Assembly: GCF_946220915.1 (NCBI RefSeq)
Contig: NZ_CAMIHH010000003.1
Span: 10,792-74,791 of the forward strand
DNA from: an uncultured Flavobacterium sp.
GTDB taxonomy: Bacteria > Bacteroidota > Bacteroidia > Flavobacteriales > Flavobacteriaceae
Direction of reading: 5' to 3'
Length of the DNA stretch: 64,000 bases
A program made the translations under genes and the position numbers. Positions 8,556-17,202 of this stretch are shown here, piece after piece (within the stretch, counting starts at the first letter, position 1; each line of letters opens with the position of its first letter). The notes under the pieces were generated by a model, which saw only the letters and a list, made by a program, of their open reading frames with translations, made no database searches and was not told the DNA's origin.

Positions 8556-9020
8556 TTATTTTGCCTTTAACGCGTCCAAAAGCTGTTGTGGCTGGTAGTA
8601 ACCCATGATGGGTTCGCCCTTCACACTTCCTTTTTCGTCAAATACAACCATTGTTGGATAGGCCCGTATGCCGAGGAATCCAGCGAATTCGTGTACTGCA
8701 TTCCTTCCTTTACGATCAGCCACATAACCGGGATTGCCATATTTTTTCCCTTTGTAGTTAATGTCTCCCTGCGCCTCGGCATTGAATTTCACGGCATAGT
8801 ACTTTTCTGAAATGTATTTTGCTACAGCCGGGTCATGAAAGGTATTTTTATCAAGCATCTTGCATGGGCCGCACCAGTCGGTATATACGTCCATGAAAAT
8901 GGGCTTTGCCTTTTTCTTTTGCGCGGCAAGCGCCTCGTCCATAGTCATCCATTTTATTTCTTGTGCCTGGACCGACAATGTGCCAAGGCCGATAAACAAT
9001 GCTAAAAGTAATTTTTTCAT
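8556..9020 (-). CDS. Exported thioredoxin-family protein (WCGPC)
   Basis: This 154-residue protein has a signal peptide (residues 1-20, ending VQAQ) and a thioredoxin fold. The redox motif WCGPC is complete (Cys50, Cys53), and the cis-proline block RAYPTMVVFD follows near residue 120. It probably acts as a periplasmic thiol reductase or disulfide-handling protein, similar to DUF255/TlpA-like exported thioredoxins of Bacteroidota. It lies 45 nt after the first POT transporter gene on the same strand, at the end of the peptide-use block, and may be co-transcribed with it. It converges on comEC with a gap of only 10 nt. Confidence 0.88.
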   Translation of the reverse strand: MKKLLLALFIGLGTLSVQAQEIKWMTMDEALAAQKKKAKPIFMDVYTDWCGPCKMLDKNTFHDPAVAKYISEKYYAVKFNAEAQGDINYKGKKYGNPGYVADRKGRNAVHEFAGFLGIRAYPTMVVFDEKGSVKGEPIMGYYQPQQLLDALKAK

Positions 9021-9065
9021 AGTTTAAATTCGTTTTTTAATAGTAGGCAAAAACAGTGCCGAAAT

Positions 9066-10766
9066 TTATGCCGCCCCTTTCATCTGTTTTTTCAATACAG
9101 GCGACAGTACCAGCAGTACGATACCTGCACCTATTGCAATATAGGCAATACTTTGGTAGCCGTTGGTATATTGCTCCAGCTTGTCAAGGTTCGTTGGGTT
9201 TTTGATCGACTTATCTACCGTAGCCAGCGCCGACCCGATAAGCCCTGCGCCATATTGCCCGTAAGCGCTCGCAAGGAACCAGGTGCCCATCATTACGCCA
9301 TGCAGCCTGCCCGGGGTTAGCTTTGTTACCATCGAAAGGCCGATTGGCGAAAGGCATAGTTCCCCCAATGTTATTACAAGATATGCGAACATAAAGCTCC
9401 ACAGCGGTGTAAACCCTGCTTCATTCGCCATAAATTTACTCGCAAAAAACACCAGGAAGCCAAGACCGAGGAACACAAAGCCAAAGCCGAATTTCACTAC
9501 AGTATTCGGTTCCGATTTCTTTTTGCTCAGGTAGATCCAAAGCATCCCTACAAGCGGTGCAAGCAGCACCACCCAAAGGCCGTTAATGGTATTATTTACC
9601 TGGGTCATGTTAAGCCCGTGGCTTTCCACGTTTCCAATTGCAAAGAAGTTCAGCGATCCTCCGCCCTGCTCGAAGAACGACCAGAACAGCACTGAAAACA
9701 ATATTAGTACCACTGCCACGAACATTTTGCTCTGCTCTTCTTTAGTAACCTTTATGAGCGTATAGATCAGGAAACCCAGGATAAGCACCGCAATGGTCAT
9801 CATGAAAAGGTCGCTGAACTGCACCATGTATGGTATCGGGTTACCATCTGCATCCTGTTCCTGACCGAAAAGAAAGGTAAAATCAATTTCGAACGGGAAA
9901 TATACCAGCACAAAGAAGAATGGTATGAACAGTAGGGAGAGTATGTAGACCCAAAGATTTTTATTGATCCCTGCTGTTTTTTCCTTCAGCTTTTCGGGCG
10001 CTGGAGGCATGCCGATGGGGCCAAGCGATTTTTGCGTGAACAGGAACAGCGCCAGTCCGCAAAGCATACAAACGCCTGCCAGTGCAAAGCCAAGTGACCA
10101 GCTTATGGATGTACCGATATAGGCAATGGTAAGTCCGCTCAGTACCGCACCAATGTTAATCCCTGAATAAAACAGCGAAAAACCAGCGTCGCGCCTCGGG
10201 TCGCCGGGACGATACAGCGCACCTACCATAGTGGAGATGTTCGGTTTGAAGAAACCATTGCCCACTATCAGGATACTGATACCGGCGTAGAAGGCGAATG
10301 CCCCAGGAAATGCCATGGTAAAAGTACCAACAGCCATCAGGATGCCACCCCAGAATACCGATTTCCGGAAACCGAATATCTTGTCGGCAAACATACCGCC
10401 CACAAACGCCATCGCATAAATGAACGCCTGGATGAGGCCGTATTGCTTATTGGACGTGCTCTCCGCAGCACTCCGGTTGTTTATGTCGGAGGTTTCAATG
10501 TAATACAAAGGGTGTTCCTGTGTCAGTTCCTCATGTTTCTGTTTTTGGAACTCTACTTTCTTAGCCTCCATTTCGGCGGCACCCAGCGGCTTGTAATCGG
10601 CCGTAAGCACAAGGTGCGAAATGTAAAGCCCCAGGAGCGCCCTCATACCATAGAACGTAAAGCGTTCCCACATTTCTATCAGGAAAAGGTACCAAAGCTG
10701 CTTTGGGTATTTGCCTTTAAAATTCTGTATGTCCTCCAGTTCTACGGAATGGTTCGAAATCTCCAT
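9066..10766 (-). CDS. POT-family proton-coupled peptide transporter (first copy)
   Basis: This 566-residue major-facilitator protein belongs to the proton-dependent oligopeptide transporter family (PTR2/DtpT). The helix-1 signature EMWERFTFYGMRALL gives the ExxERFxYG proton-coupling motif. The PTR2 signature is seen in FADKIFGFRKSVFWGGILMA, and FKPNISTMVG lies in the fourth/fifth helix region. A hydrophilic loop of about 60 residues rich in Glu/Lys (about 55-110) follows helix 1. The gene lies 17 nt after a second POT gene and downstream of a DPP-IV-like peptidase, so di/tripeptide uptake is the likely role. Confidence 0.93.
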   Translation of the reverse strand: MEISNHSVELEDIQNFKGKYPKQLWYLFLIEMWERFTFYGMRALLGLYISHLVLTADYKPLGAAEMEAKKVEFQKQKHEELTQEHPLYYIETSDINNRSAAESTSNKQYGLIQAFIYAMAFVGGMFADKIFGFRKSVFWGGILMAVGTFTMAFPGAFAFYAGISILIVGNGFFKPNISTMVGALYRPGDPRRDAGFSLFYSGINIGAVLSGLTIAYIGTSISWSLGFALAGVCMLCGLALFLFTQKSLGPIGMPPAPEKLKEKTAGINKNLWVYILSLLFIPFFFVLVYFPFEIDFTFLFGQEQDADGNPIPYMVQFSDLFMMTIAVLILGFLIYTLIKVTKEEQSKMFVAVVLILFSVLFWSFFEQGGGSLNFFAIGNVESHGLNMTQVNNTINGLWVVLLAPLVGMLWIYLSKKKSEPNTVVKFGFGFVFLGLGFLVFFASKFMANEAGFTPLWSFMFAYLVITLGELCLSPIGLSMVTKLTPGRLHGVMMGTWFLASAYGQYGAGLIGSALATVDKSIKNPTNLDKLEQYTNGYQSIAYIAIGAGIVLLVLSPVLKKQMKGAA

Positions 10767-10783
10767 GTACTATGCTTGAAAAA

Positions 10784-12490
10784 TTAAAATACGTTGTTCT
10801 CCTTCATTACCCTGTTCAGCCATTTCAGCATCAGGAACAGCAGGAATGCCGCACCCAGTACAAGCCCAAAATTCAGGTAGAAAAAGTTCTCCTTCTGGTC
10901 CATCGTTTCCCAAAGGCTCGACAGCATCCCGGCAAGTTTGTTACCCACCGAAATGGCAAGGAAGAAACCACCCATCATAAGGGCCGTAATCCTTGGAGGG
11001 CTCAGTTTCGATACCAGCGAAAGGCCCATCGGCGAAAGGCAAAGCTCACCCAGCGTGATAACACCATAAGAGGCGATAAGCCACCAGCTGCTCGCTTTCA
11101 TGGAAAGGTCGTTGGTTGCATACACCGCACCTACCATCACTAAGGCAGATAGCGCCGTGATAAGAAGACCGAGCGCAATTTTTGTAGGCGTGCTCGGCTC
11201 TTTGCCCCTTTTCCTGAGGAAGCCCCAAACGCCTACCAGTACCGGAGTAAGCAATACTACCCAAAACGGGTTGATGGACTGGTAAAGCTCTGTTGAATAT
11301 AATTTCAGGCTCTCGCCTTTGGCCGGTATATTTTCCGGGGCCTTATTACTGAAATATTTGCGGGATGCCTCATATTGTGCAATCTTTCCTGAAGCAGCTT
11401 TTTTATCATCACCTTCGGGCAAGGCATTCGCTTCTGCCCTTAACTCCTCGATCTTCGTTTTGAATGCCGCATCATCAAGCGCTACAATATCGTTATTCTC
11501 AACGGTCTGTGCCATGTCTACCTTACCTGCCACATTAGCTACAGATGCTGGCATTTCCCTGTTGGTGTAGTCTTCTGCCCAAACAGTAAGCGCATCGCCA
11601 TTTTGGTGGAAGATCGCAAAGAATAATATTACACACGAGAATACGGCAAGAAGCGCCGCTATCGAACGTTTTTCAAGACCTGTTGATTTTGCATACAGAT
11701 ATATGAAGAACGCAATTACCGGTACGCAGCCGAAAATGAATGCGTCGTTGGTATCAGAGCCGAGGATGTTGCCCGGAATAAGGTAGCCAAGGATACCGAA
11801 TATGAACATCGGCACTATCGTTGATCCTAATATTTTGCCTGTCGGCATATCGCCCGGCTGCAGCGGCTTCACAATGTCTACGTGTTTGATGTGCTTTGTA
11901 CCGATAAGGAAGATTACCACGCCGATAAGCATGCCAACACCCGCAGCAATGAACGCGTAACCCCAGCCGAAGTTGATCCTCATGTAGGCTGCCACGAAGT
12001 TACAGATGAATGCTCCCACATTGATACCCATGTAGAAGATGTTATAGCCAGAGTCCTTTTTATGCTTGAGCTCCTCGGTGCTGTACAGGTTTCCTACCAG
12101 CGTAGAGATGTTCGGCTTGAAGAATCCGTTACCCATAATGATAAAGAAAAGCCCAGCAAAGAATGCAGTAATATCATGAACCGAAAGCAGGAAGTACCCA
12201 AGCGCCATCATGAGGCCGCCAAGGATGATCGACCTCCTGTAACCCAATACCCTGTCGGCAAGCAAGCCGCCGATGAAAGGTGTCAGGTACACCAGGCCAA
12301 GGTAGGTACCATAGATATCTGATTTTTTTGCGGCATCAAATCCCATACCTCCGTTGTCCCAGCCATCCAGCATATACAATGCAAAAATGCCCAGCATGAG
12401 GTAGTAGCCGAAGCGCTCCCACATTTCGGTGCCGAATAAATACCAAAGTCCCTTAGGGTGGCCTTTTTGTGTAGTTGTCTTATCGCTCAT
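10784..12490 (-). CDS. POT-family proton-coupled peptide transporter (second copy)
   Basis: This is a 568-residue paralogue of the next gene, with EMWERFGYYLMLGIF at helix 1, LADRVLGYRRSIILGGLMMA, and FKPNISTLVG. It differs by an insert of about 110 residues in the middle-to-late part (about 315-420), rich in Ala, Glu, Asp and Lys, predicted helical and probably extracytoplasmic before a helix starting SINPFWVVLLTPVL. The DPP-IV-like gene ends 14 nt upstream, so peptidase and transporters form one unit. The pair may differ in substrate preference or affinity, which is inference. Confidence 0.93.
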   Translation of the reverse strand: MSDKTTTQKGHPKGLWYLFGTEMWERFGYYLMLGIFALYMLDGWDNGGMGFDAAKKSDIYGTYLGLVYLTPFIGGLLADRVLGYRRSIILGGLMMALGYFLLSVHDITAFFAGLFFIIMGNGFFKPNISTLVGNLYSTEELKHKKDSGYNIFYMGINVGAFICNFVAAYMRINFGWGYAFIAAGVGMLIGVVIFLIGTKHIKHVDIVKPLQPGDMPTGKILGSTIVPMFIFGILGYLIPGNILGSDTNDAFIFGCVPVIAFFIYLYAKSTGLEKRSIAALLAVFSCVILFFAIFHQNGDALTVWAEDYTNREMPASVANVAGKVDMAQTVENNDIVALDDAAFKTKIEELRAEANALPEGDDKKAASGKIAQYEASRKYFSNKAPENIPAKGESLKLYSTELYQSINPFWVVLLTPVLVGVWGFLRKRGKEPSTPTKIALGLLITALSALVMVGAVYATNDLSMKASSWWLIASYGVITLGELCLSPMGLSLVSKLSPPRITALMMGGFFLAISVGNKLAGMLSSLWETMDQKENFFYLNFGLVLGAAFLLFLMLKWLNRVMKENNVF

Positions 12491-12504
12491 AATATTTAAG
12501 TTAT

Positions 12505-14673
12505 TTATAAATTCTCTTTAATAAAGTTAGTCATCTTAGTATATAGTTGCAGCCTTGTCGCGCCGCCATAAATACCGTGGTTCTTGTCCGGGTAAATGGC
12601 CCAATCGAATTGTTTGTTGGCCTGTACCAGCGCTTCTACCATTAGCATGGTGTTCTGTACATGAACGTTGTCATCTGCTGTGCCGTGCACCAAAAGGAAA
12701 GGCCCTTTTAGCTTGCTTACATGATTAATGGGAGAATTGTCGTCGTAGCCCGAGGCGTTTTCCTGCGGTGTCTGCAGGTACCGTTCGGTATAAACCGAAT
12801 CATAAAAACGCCAGTTGGTTACCGGTGCCACAGCAATCGCCATTTTAAATACGTCGCTGCCTTTCAGTATGCAGTTGGACGACATAAACCCGCCGTAACT
12901 CCACCCGAAAATGCCTATGCGCGACGCATCAACATAATCATATTTGCCAAACACCTTAGCGGCATCGATCTGGTCTTCAACCTCATACTTGCCAAGCTCT
13001 TTGTAGGTCGTTTTTTTGAAAGCTGCGCCTTTAAAGCCGGTTCCACGTCCGTCTACACAAGCCACGATGTATCCCTGTTGCGAAAGCATCATGAACCAGT
13101 AATCGTCTGTGCTGTGCCACTCGTTATTTACCTGCTGCGAACCCGGTCCGCTATACTGGTACATGAACACCGGGTATTTTTTATTCGGGTCAAAATCCTT
13201 TGGCTTTATCATCCATGCATTTAGCTTGTGGCCTTTTTCGGTAGTGATCTCCATGAACTCCTTTGCCGGAAGGCTATACTTCTCAAGCTTAGTTTTCAGC
13301 GCTTCGTTGTTCCTGATCTCCTTAACCAGTTTGCCATCCCTGGCATTGTTCAGCGTGTAGGCTGTTGGCTGCGTGGCGCTTGAAAAGGTATTGATGAACA
13401 ACTGGTAGTTTGGGCTGAAGGTTGCCGAATTGGTACCCGTTTGTGGTGTAAGCCTGGTTTTGTTCTTGCCATTCAGGGCTACGCGGTATACATCGCGGTT
13501 GATGGAGCCGTTCTCTACCGATTGGTAAAAAATATTGCCCGTTTTCTCGTCGAAGCCGTAGTAAGCAGTTACCTCCCACGGGCCTTTGGTTACCTGGCTG
13601 ATGAGTTTCCCTGTTTTATTATAATGGTATATGTGGTTGTAGCCATCCTTTTCGCTGGTCCAGATGAAGCTATTATCTTTAAGGAACGTCAGGTTATCTG
13701 TAATGTCTACATAGGCTTTATCGGTTTCGTTCAGGATCACCTTTGGGGAACCGCTGTTGGCATCTACAAAAATAAGGTCAAGGTTGTTTTGGTGCCTGTT
13801 AATTACCTGCACGCTCAGGATCTGTGCTTCTTTTGTCCACCCGATGCGCGGGATATAGAAGTCGGAGTAATTACCAAGCTTGATTTGTTTTGTGGCATTC
13901 GTTTTCACGTCATAGATATGTAGTGAAACAACCGAGTTTTTCTCCCCTGCCTTTGGGTACTTGAACTCATACTGGCCCGGATAAAGATTCGTACCGTACA
14001 CATCCATCGAAAACTCCGGCACATCTGTCTCATCAAACCGTATGTAAGCGATCTTATCGCCCGAGGCATTCCAGTCGTAGGCTTTTACAAAAGAGAATTC
14101 CTCTTCATACACCCAGTCGGTAATACCGTTGATCACGCTGTTCTTTTTACCATCGGTCGTGATTTGTTTAGCCGTTTTCCCGGCAATGTCATATACGTAA
14201 AGGTTATTTTCCAGCCCGTAGGCTACCTTCGAATTGTCGGCTGAAAAGGTAGGCTCCTGCACTTTCTTGTCGGAAAGTTTAACCAGCGATTTTGATGCGA
14301 TATCATAAATATAAAAATCGGCAGTAAACGAATGCCTGAATATCGGCTCAGAATTAGTGGCCAGCAACAGCTTTTTCTCATCAGCGCTAAAAGTATAGCT
14401 ATCGATGCCGTTGGCCAGTTCCACATGATCTTTTGAGGAAACGATCGTGCTTACTTTTGTCAGTGTGGCAAAGTCGTACATATCTACCGTCGCACCCGTC
14501 CTGCCGGAGTTAAGCACTGTATATTGATTGGTATTCTTCATAGCCTGGAGGTCGTCCATTCCCTGGGTACGGAAGCTGCCGGACCATATTTCCTGAAGCG
14601 TAAGTTTTTGCTGTGCGAATGCCGGCAATGCGGCCATTAAAAAGAAGAAAAACGGGTATTTGATATATTTCAT
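12505..14673 (-). CDS. DPP-IV-like S9 prolyl peptidase, exported
   Basis: The 722-residue protein has a signal peptide (about 1-20, ending AFAQ), an eight-bladed beta-propeller (DPPIV_N, about 95-450) and a C-terminal alpha/beta hydrolase (about 480-722). The catalytic serine is in GWSYGGFMSS, the aspartate in GTADDNVHV and the histidine in KNHGIYGG. The propeller carries VYEEEF, the double-Glu motif that binds the free N-terminus in dipeptidyl peptidase IV, so it should release X-Pro (or X-Ala) dipeptides in the periplasm. It is first in the unit with two POT importers, which would take up the products. Confidence 0.93.
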   Translation of the reverse strand: MKYIKYPFFFFLMAALPAFAQQKLTLQEIWSGSFRTQGMDDLQAMKNTNQYTVLNSGRTGATVDMYDFATLTKVSTIVSSKDHVELANGIDSYTFSADEKKLLLATNSEPIFRHSFTADFYIYDIASKSLVKLSDKKVQEPTFSADNSKVAYGLENNLYVYDIAGKTAKQITTDGKKNSVINGITDWVYEEEFSFVKAYDWNASGDKIAYIRFDETDVPEFSMDVYGTNLYPGQYEFKYPKAGEKNSVVSLHIYDVKTNATKQIKLGNYSDFYIPRIGWTKEAQILSVQVINRHQNNLDLIFVDANSGSPKVILNETDKAYVDITDNLTFLKDNSFIWTSEKDGYNHIYHYNKTGKLISQVTKGPWEVTAYYGFDEKTGNIFYQSVENGSINRDVYRVALNGKNKTRLTPQTGTNSATFSPNYQLFINTFSSATQPTAYTLNNARDGKLVKEIRNNEALKTKLEKYSLPAKEFMEITTEKGHKLNAWMIKPKDFDPNKKYPVFMYQYSGPGSQQVNNEWHSTDDYWFMMLSQQGYIVACVDGRGTGFKGAAFKKTTYKELGKYEVEDQIDAAKVFGKYDYVDASRIGIFGWSYGGFMSSNCILKGSDVFKMAIAVAPVTNWRFYDSVYTERYLQTPQENASGYDDNSPINHVSKLKGPFLLVHGTADDNVHVQNTMLMVEALVQANKQFDWAIYPDKNHGIYGGATRLQLYTKMTNFIKENL

Positions 14674-14799
14674 TTTGCAGATGGTAAAAAACTCCCAATT
14701 TTAGTAAATTTTTATGAATTAGCCGCCCTTTTTTCCGCAAAATGAAGAAATAGTTAAGCGCGTTATATAATAATGTATTCCATACCATCGGGAAACCCG

Positions 14800-14807
14800 T
14801 ATCTTTG
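14800..14807 (+). promoter_or_regulatory. Candidate -7 box TATCTTTG for the mevalonate genes
   Basis: TATCTTTG matches TAnnTTTG and lies 29 nt before the HMG-CoA reductase ATG, in the divergent gap with the DPP-IV-like gene. Confidence 0.5.
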
Positions 14808-14836
14808 CAGGAGTATACTATTTTAAGCTACTGAAA

Positions 14837-16189
14837 ATGAGTAAAGGAATATCGGGGTTTTCTAAACTGTCAAAAGAGGAAAAAATAGGCTGGATAGCCG
14901 AAAATTACTTTTCAAACCCTATTGAGGCAGCCGCATTAATAAGAAAATACTGGAATGCCGATACCGCTTTGCAGCAACTGCACGACGAATTCATCGAAAA
15001 TACCATTACCAACTTCTATCTTCCGCTGGGTGTAGCCCCAAATTTTATGATCAATGGCCGCAACTACATTGTCCCCATGGCAACGGAGGAAAGCTCTGTA
15101 GTGGCTGCAGCATCCAAGGCTGCAAAATTCTGGTCAGCACGGGGCGGCTTCAAGGCTACCGTAATTAATACCGAAAAAATAGGACAGGTACATTTTATGT
15201 ACAGTGGAGATGCCGAAAAGCTTAGAATATTTTTTGACGGGATTAAGCCAAAAATGATTTCTGATGCTTCCTCCATTACTGCTAACATGCAAAAGCGCGG
15301 CGGCGGTATACTTGACATACAGCTTCGCGACAAAACTGCCGACCTGCCGGGTTATTACCAGCTTCATGCCACATTTAATACCAAAGACAGCATGGGTGCC
15401 AATTTCATAAACTCATGCCTTGAGCAGTTCTCCAAAACATTAAAACAAGAAGCGCTCAGCCATGATGCCTTTAACGACACAGAAAAAAACCTCCAGGTAA
15501 TCATGAGCATCCTGTCCAATTATGTACCCAACTGTACCGTACGTGCCGAGGTTTCCTGCCCGGTAAGCGAACTTTGCGAAGACGGAAGCATCAATCCCCA
15601 GGAATTTGCCTCAAAGTTCCTTACAGCCGTACGCATTGCAGAGACAGAGCCCTACCGGGCTGTAACGCACAACAAAGGAATCATGAATGGCATTGACGCG
15701 GTAGTAGTGGCTACAGGAAACGATTTCCGTGCCGTAGAAGCCGGGGTTCATGCGTATGCTTCAAAGGACGGACAGTATAGCAGCCTGTCGCACGCCAGTA
15801 TAGAAGATGGCATTTTTACCTTCTGGATGGTTGTACCGCTGGCATTAGGAACTGTAGGCGGGCTTACGTCTTTGCATCCGTTAGTAAAGCTGTCGCACGA
15901 AATGCTGGGCCACCCAAATGCCGAAGAGCTCATGCAAATCGTTGCCGTTGCCGGACTGGCGCAGAACTTTGCCGCACTGCGATCGCTGACCACAACCGGC
16001 ATACAGCAAGGCCACATGAAAATGCACCTGATGAACATCCTGAACCAGCTAAAGGCTTCTGAAAGCGAAAAAATTCAGGCTGTGAAGCATTTCGAAAACA
16101 ATGCCGTGAGCCACTCGGCAGTGCATGAGTACATCAACCATTTGCGCAACTTTTACCCCGCTAATCTTGAAAAGGACTTTTTACAGTAA
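14837..16189 (+). CDS. Hydroxymethylglutaryl-CoA reductase (class II type)
   Basis: This 450-residue soluble enzyme interconverts HMG-CoA and mevalonate. Visible family features are the substrate/catalytic Glu region VPMATEESSVVAAASKAAKFW, the nucleotide-binding DSMGANFINSC, the catalytic Asp region VVATGNDFRAVEAGVHAYA and GIQQGHMKMHL with the catalytic His near the C-terminus. It has no membrane segment, as expected of bacterial class II enzymes. Annotation pipelines often call such proteins 'degradative', but in Flavobacteriaceae a GHMP kinase follows, which supports biosynthesis of isoprenoids through mevalonate. The following gene overlaps its last 23 nt. Confidence 0.94.
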   Translation: MSKGISGFSKLSKEEKIGWIAENYFSNPIEAAALIRKYWNADTALQQLHDEFIENTITNFYLPLGVAPNFMINGRNYIVPMATEESSVVAAASKAAKFWSARGGFKATVINTEKIGQVHFMYSGDAEKLRIFFDGIKPKMISDASSITANMQKRGGGILDIQLRDKTADLPGYYQLHATFNTKDSMGANFINSCLEQFSKTLKQEALSHDAFNDTEKNLQVIMSILSNYVPNCTVRAEVSCPVSELCEDGSINPQEFASKFLTAVRIAETEPYRAVTHNKGIMNGIDAVVVATGNDFRAVEAGVHAYASKDGQYSSLSHASIEDGIFTFWMVVPLALGTVGGLTSLHPLVKLSHEMLGHPNAEELMQIVAVAGLAQNFAALRSLTTTGIQQGHMKMHLMNILNQLKASESEKIQAVKHFENNAVSHSAVHEYINHLRNFYPANLEKDFLQ

Positions 16190-17075
16190 CGGCAAGCTGC
16201 TCATAACCGGCGAATATACCGTCCTCGACGGAGCCACTGCATTGGCACTACCTACCAAGACAGGGCAATATCTTGATATTGAAGAAACCTCCGGCAACAC
16301 GATTCGCTGGACGAGCCTTAATGCGGATGACTCTATCTGGCTTACTGCCGAAATCCCATTGGCGGCAGTTTTTGACAATACTCAGGATGGTATCCCGAAA
16401 CATAATACACTGGTAAACATACTCCACCATGCACATAAGGCTAATCCGGAATTATTGAAGCATGCAACAGGCTTTGACGTCACTACCCGCCTCACATTCC
16501 CGCAGCATTGGGGATTGGGCAGCTCCTCCACCCTCATAAACAACATCGCGCAATGGTTTGGCATTGACGCGTTCCAATTGCTTAACGACAGTTTTGGCGG
16601 CAGCGGCTACGACATTGCCTGTGCGCAAAATAATACGCCTATATTATATCGGCTGGAAAATGAAAAGCCCCTAGTTACTCCTGTAACTTTCAATCCTGTA
16701 TTTGCCAGTTCCATTTATTTCATATACCTCAACCGCAAGCAAAACAGCAGGGAGGCCATTGCAGCTTACAGGGAACAACGCCATGACATTGCATCGGTAG
16801 TCTCAGAAATTGACAATCTTAGCCATGCGCTTGCGAACGTTGACGATGTTTCATCCTTCAGGATCATCCTTGACCGGCATGAAATGATCATGTCGGCTGT
16901 ATTGAGGACACCAACCGTGAAGAAATCCCTTTTCCCAAATTTTCGGGGCAGCATAAAAAGCCTCGGAGCATGGGGCGGCGATTTTGTAATGGCGGTTTGC
17001 GAAAATGACCCCACGGAATATTTCCGTAAAAACGGATTTGGAGTAGTCGTTGCTTATAAAGATATGATATTATAG
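16167..17075 (+). CDS. GYDIA-family GHMP kinase (mevalonate pathway)
   Basis: The product is a GHMP-superfamily kinase with the ATP loop GLGSSSTLINNIA (about residue 115) and the GSGYDIACAQ motif that names the GYDIA subfamily found in Bacteroidota. I take the TTG at 16167 as start, giving MKRTFYSNGKLLITGEY, which fits the family N-terminus. An in-frame ATG at 16125 would add 14 unrelated residues inside the reductase gene. The predicted protein is 302 residues. Overlap with the HMG-CoA reductase gene implies translational coupling. It probably phosphorylates mevalonate or phosphomevalonate; which one is not decided by sequence alone. Confidence 0.87.
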   Translation: MKRTFYSNGKLLITGEYTVLDGATALALPTKTGQYLDIEETSGNTIRWTSLNADDSIWLTAEIPLAAVFDNTQDGIPKHNTLVNILHHAHKANPELLKHATGFDVTTRLTFPQHWGLGSSSTLINNIAQWFGIDAFQLLNDSFGGSGYDIACAQNNTPILYRLENEKPLVTPVTFNPVFASSIYFIYLNRKQNSREAIAAYREQRHDIASVVSEIDNLSHALANVDDVSSFRIILDRHEMIMSAVLRTPTVKKSLFPNFRGSIKSLGAWGGDFVMAVCENDPTEYFRKNGFGVVVAYKDMIL

Positions 17076-17150
17076 AGAAATGTGGATTGCGATTGCAATC
17101 AGCGTAAATCATAATCTCTGTCATCCAGGTATGCCAAATCCTGCAAAACA

Positions 17151-17178
17151 AAAATCCCCGGCCATAATGACCGGGGGA
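17151..17178 (-). terminator. Rho-independent terminator for the ppiD-like gene
   Basis: A stem CCCCGG/CCGGGG with a 9-nt loop is followed, on the minus strand, by ATTTTTGTTTTG. It lies 25-50 nt beyond the stop of the PpiD-like gene and could also serve the convergent kinase gene. Confidence 0.7.
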
Positions 17179-17202
17179 ATCTGTATTTGTAAAGGGAACT
17201 GT

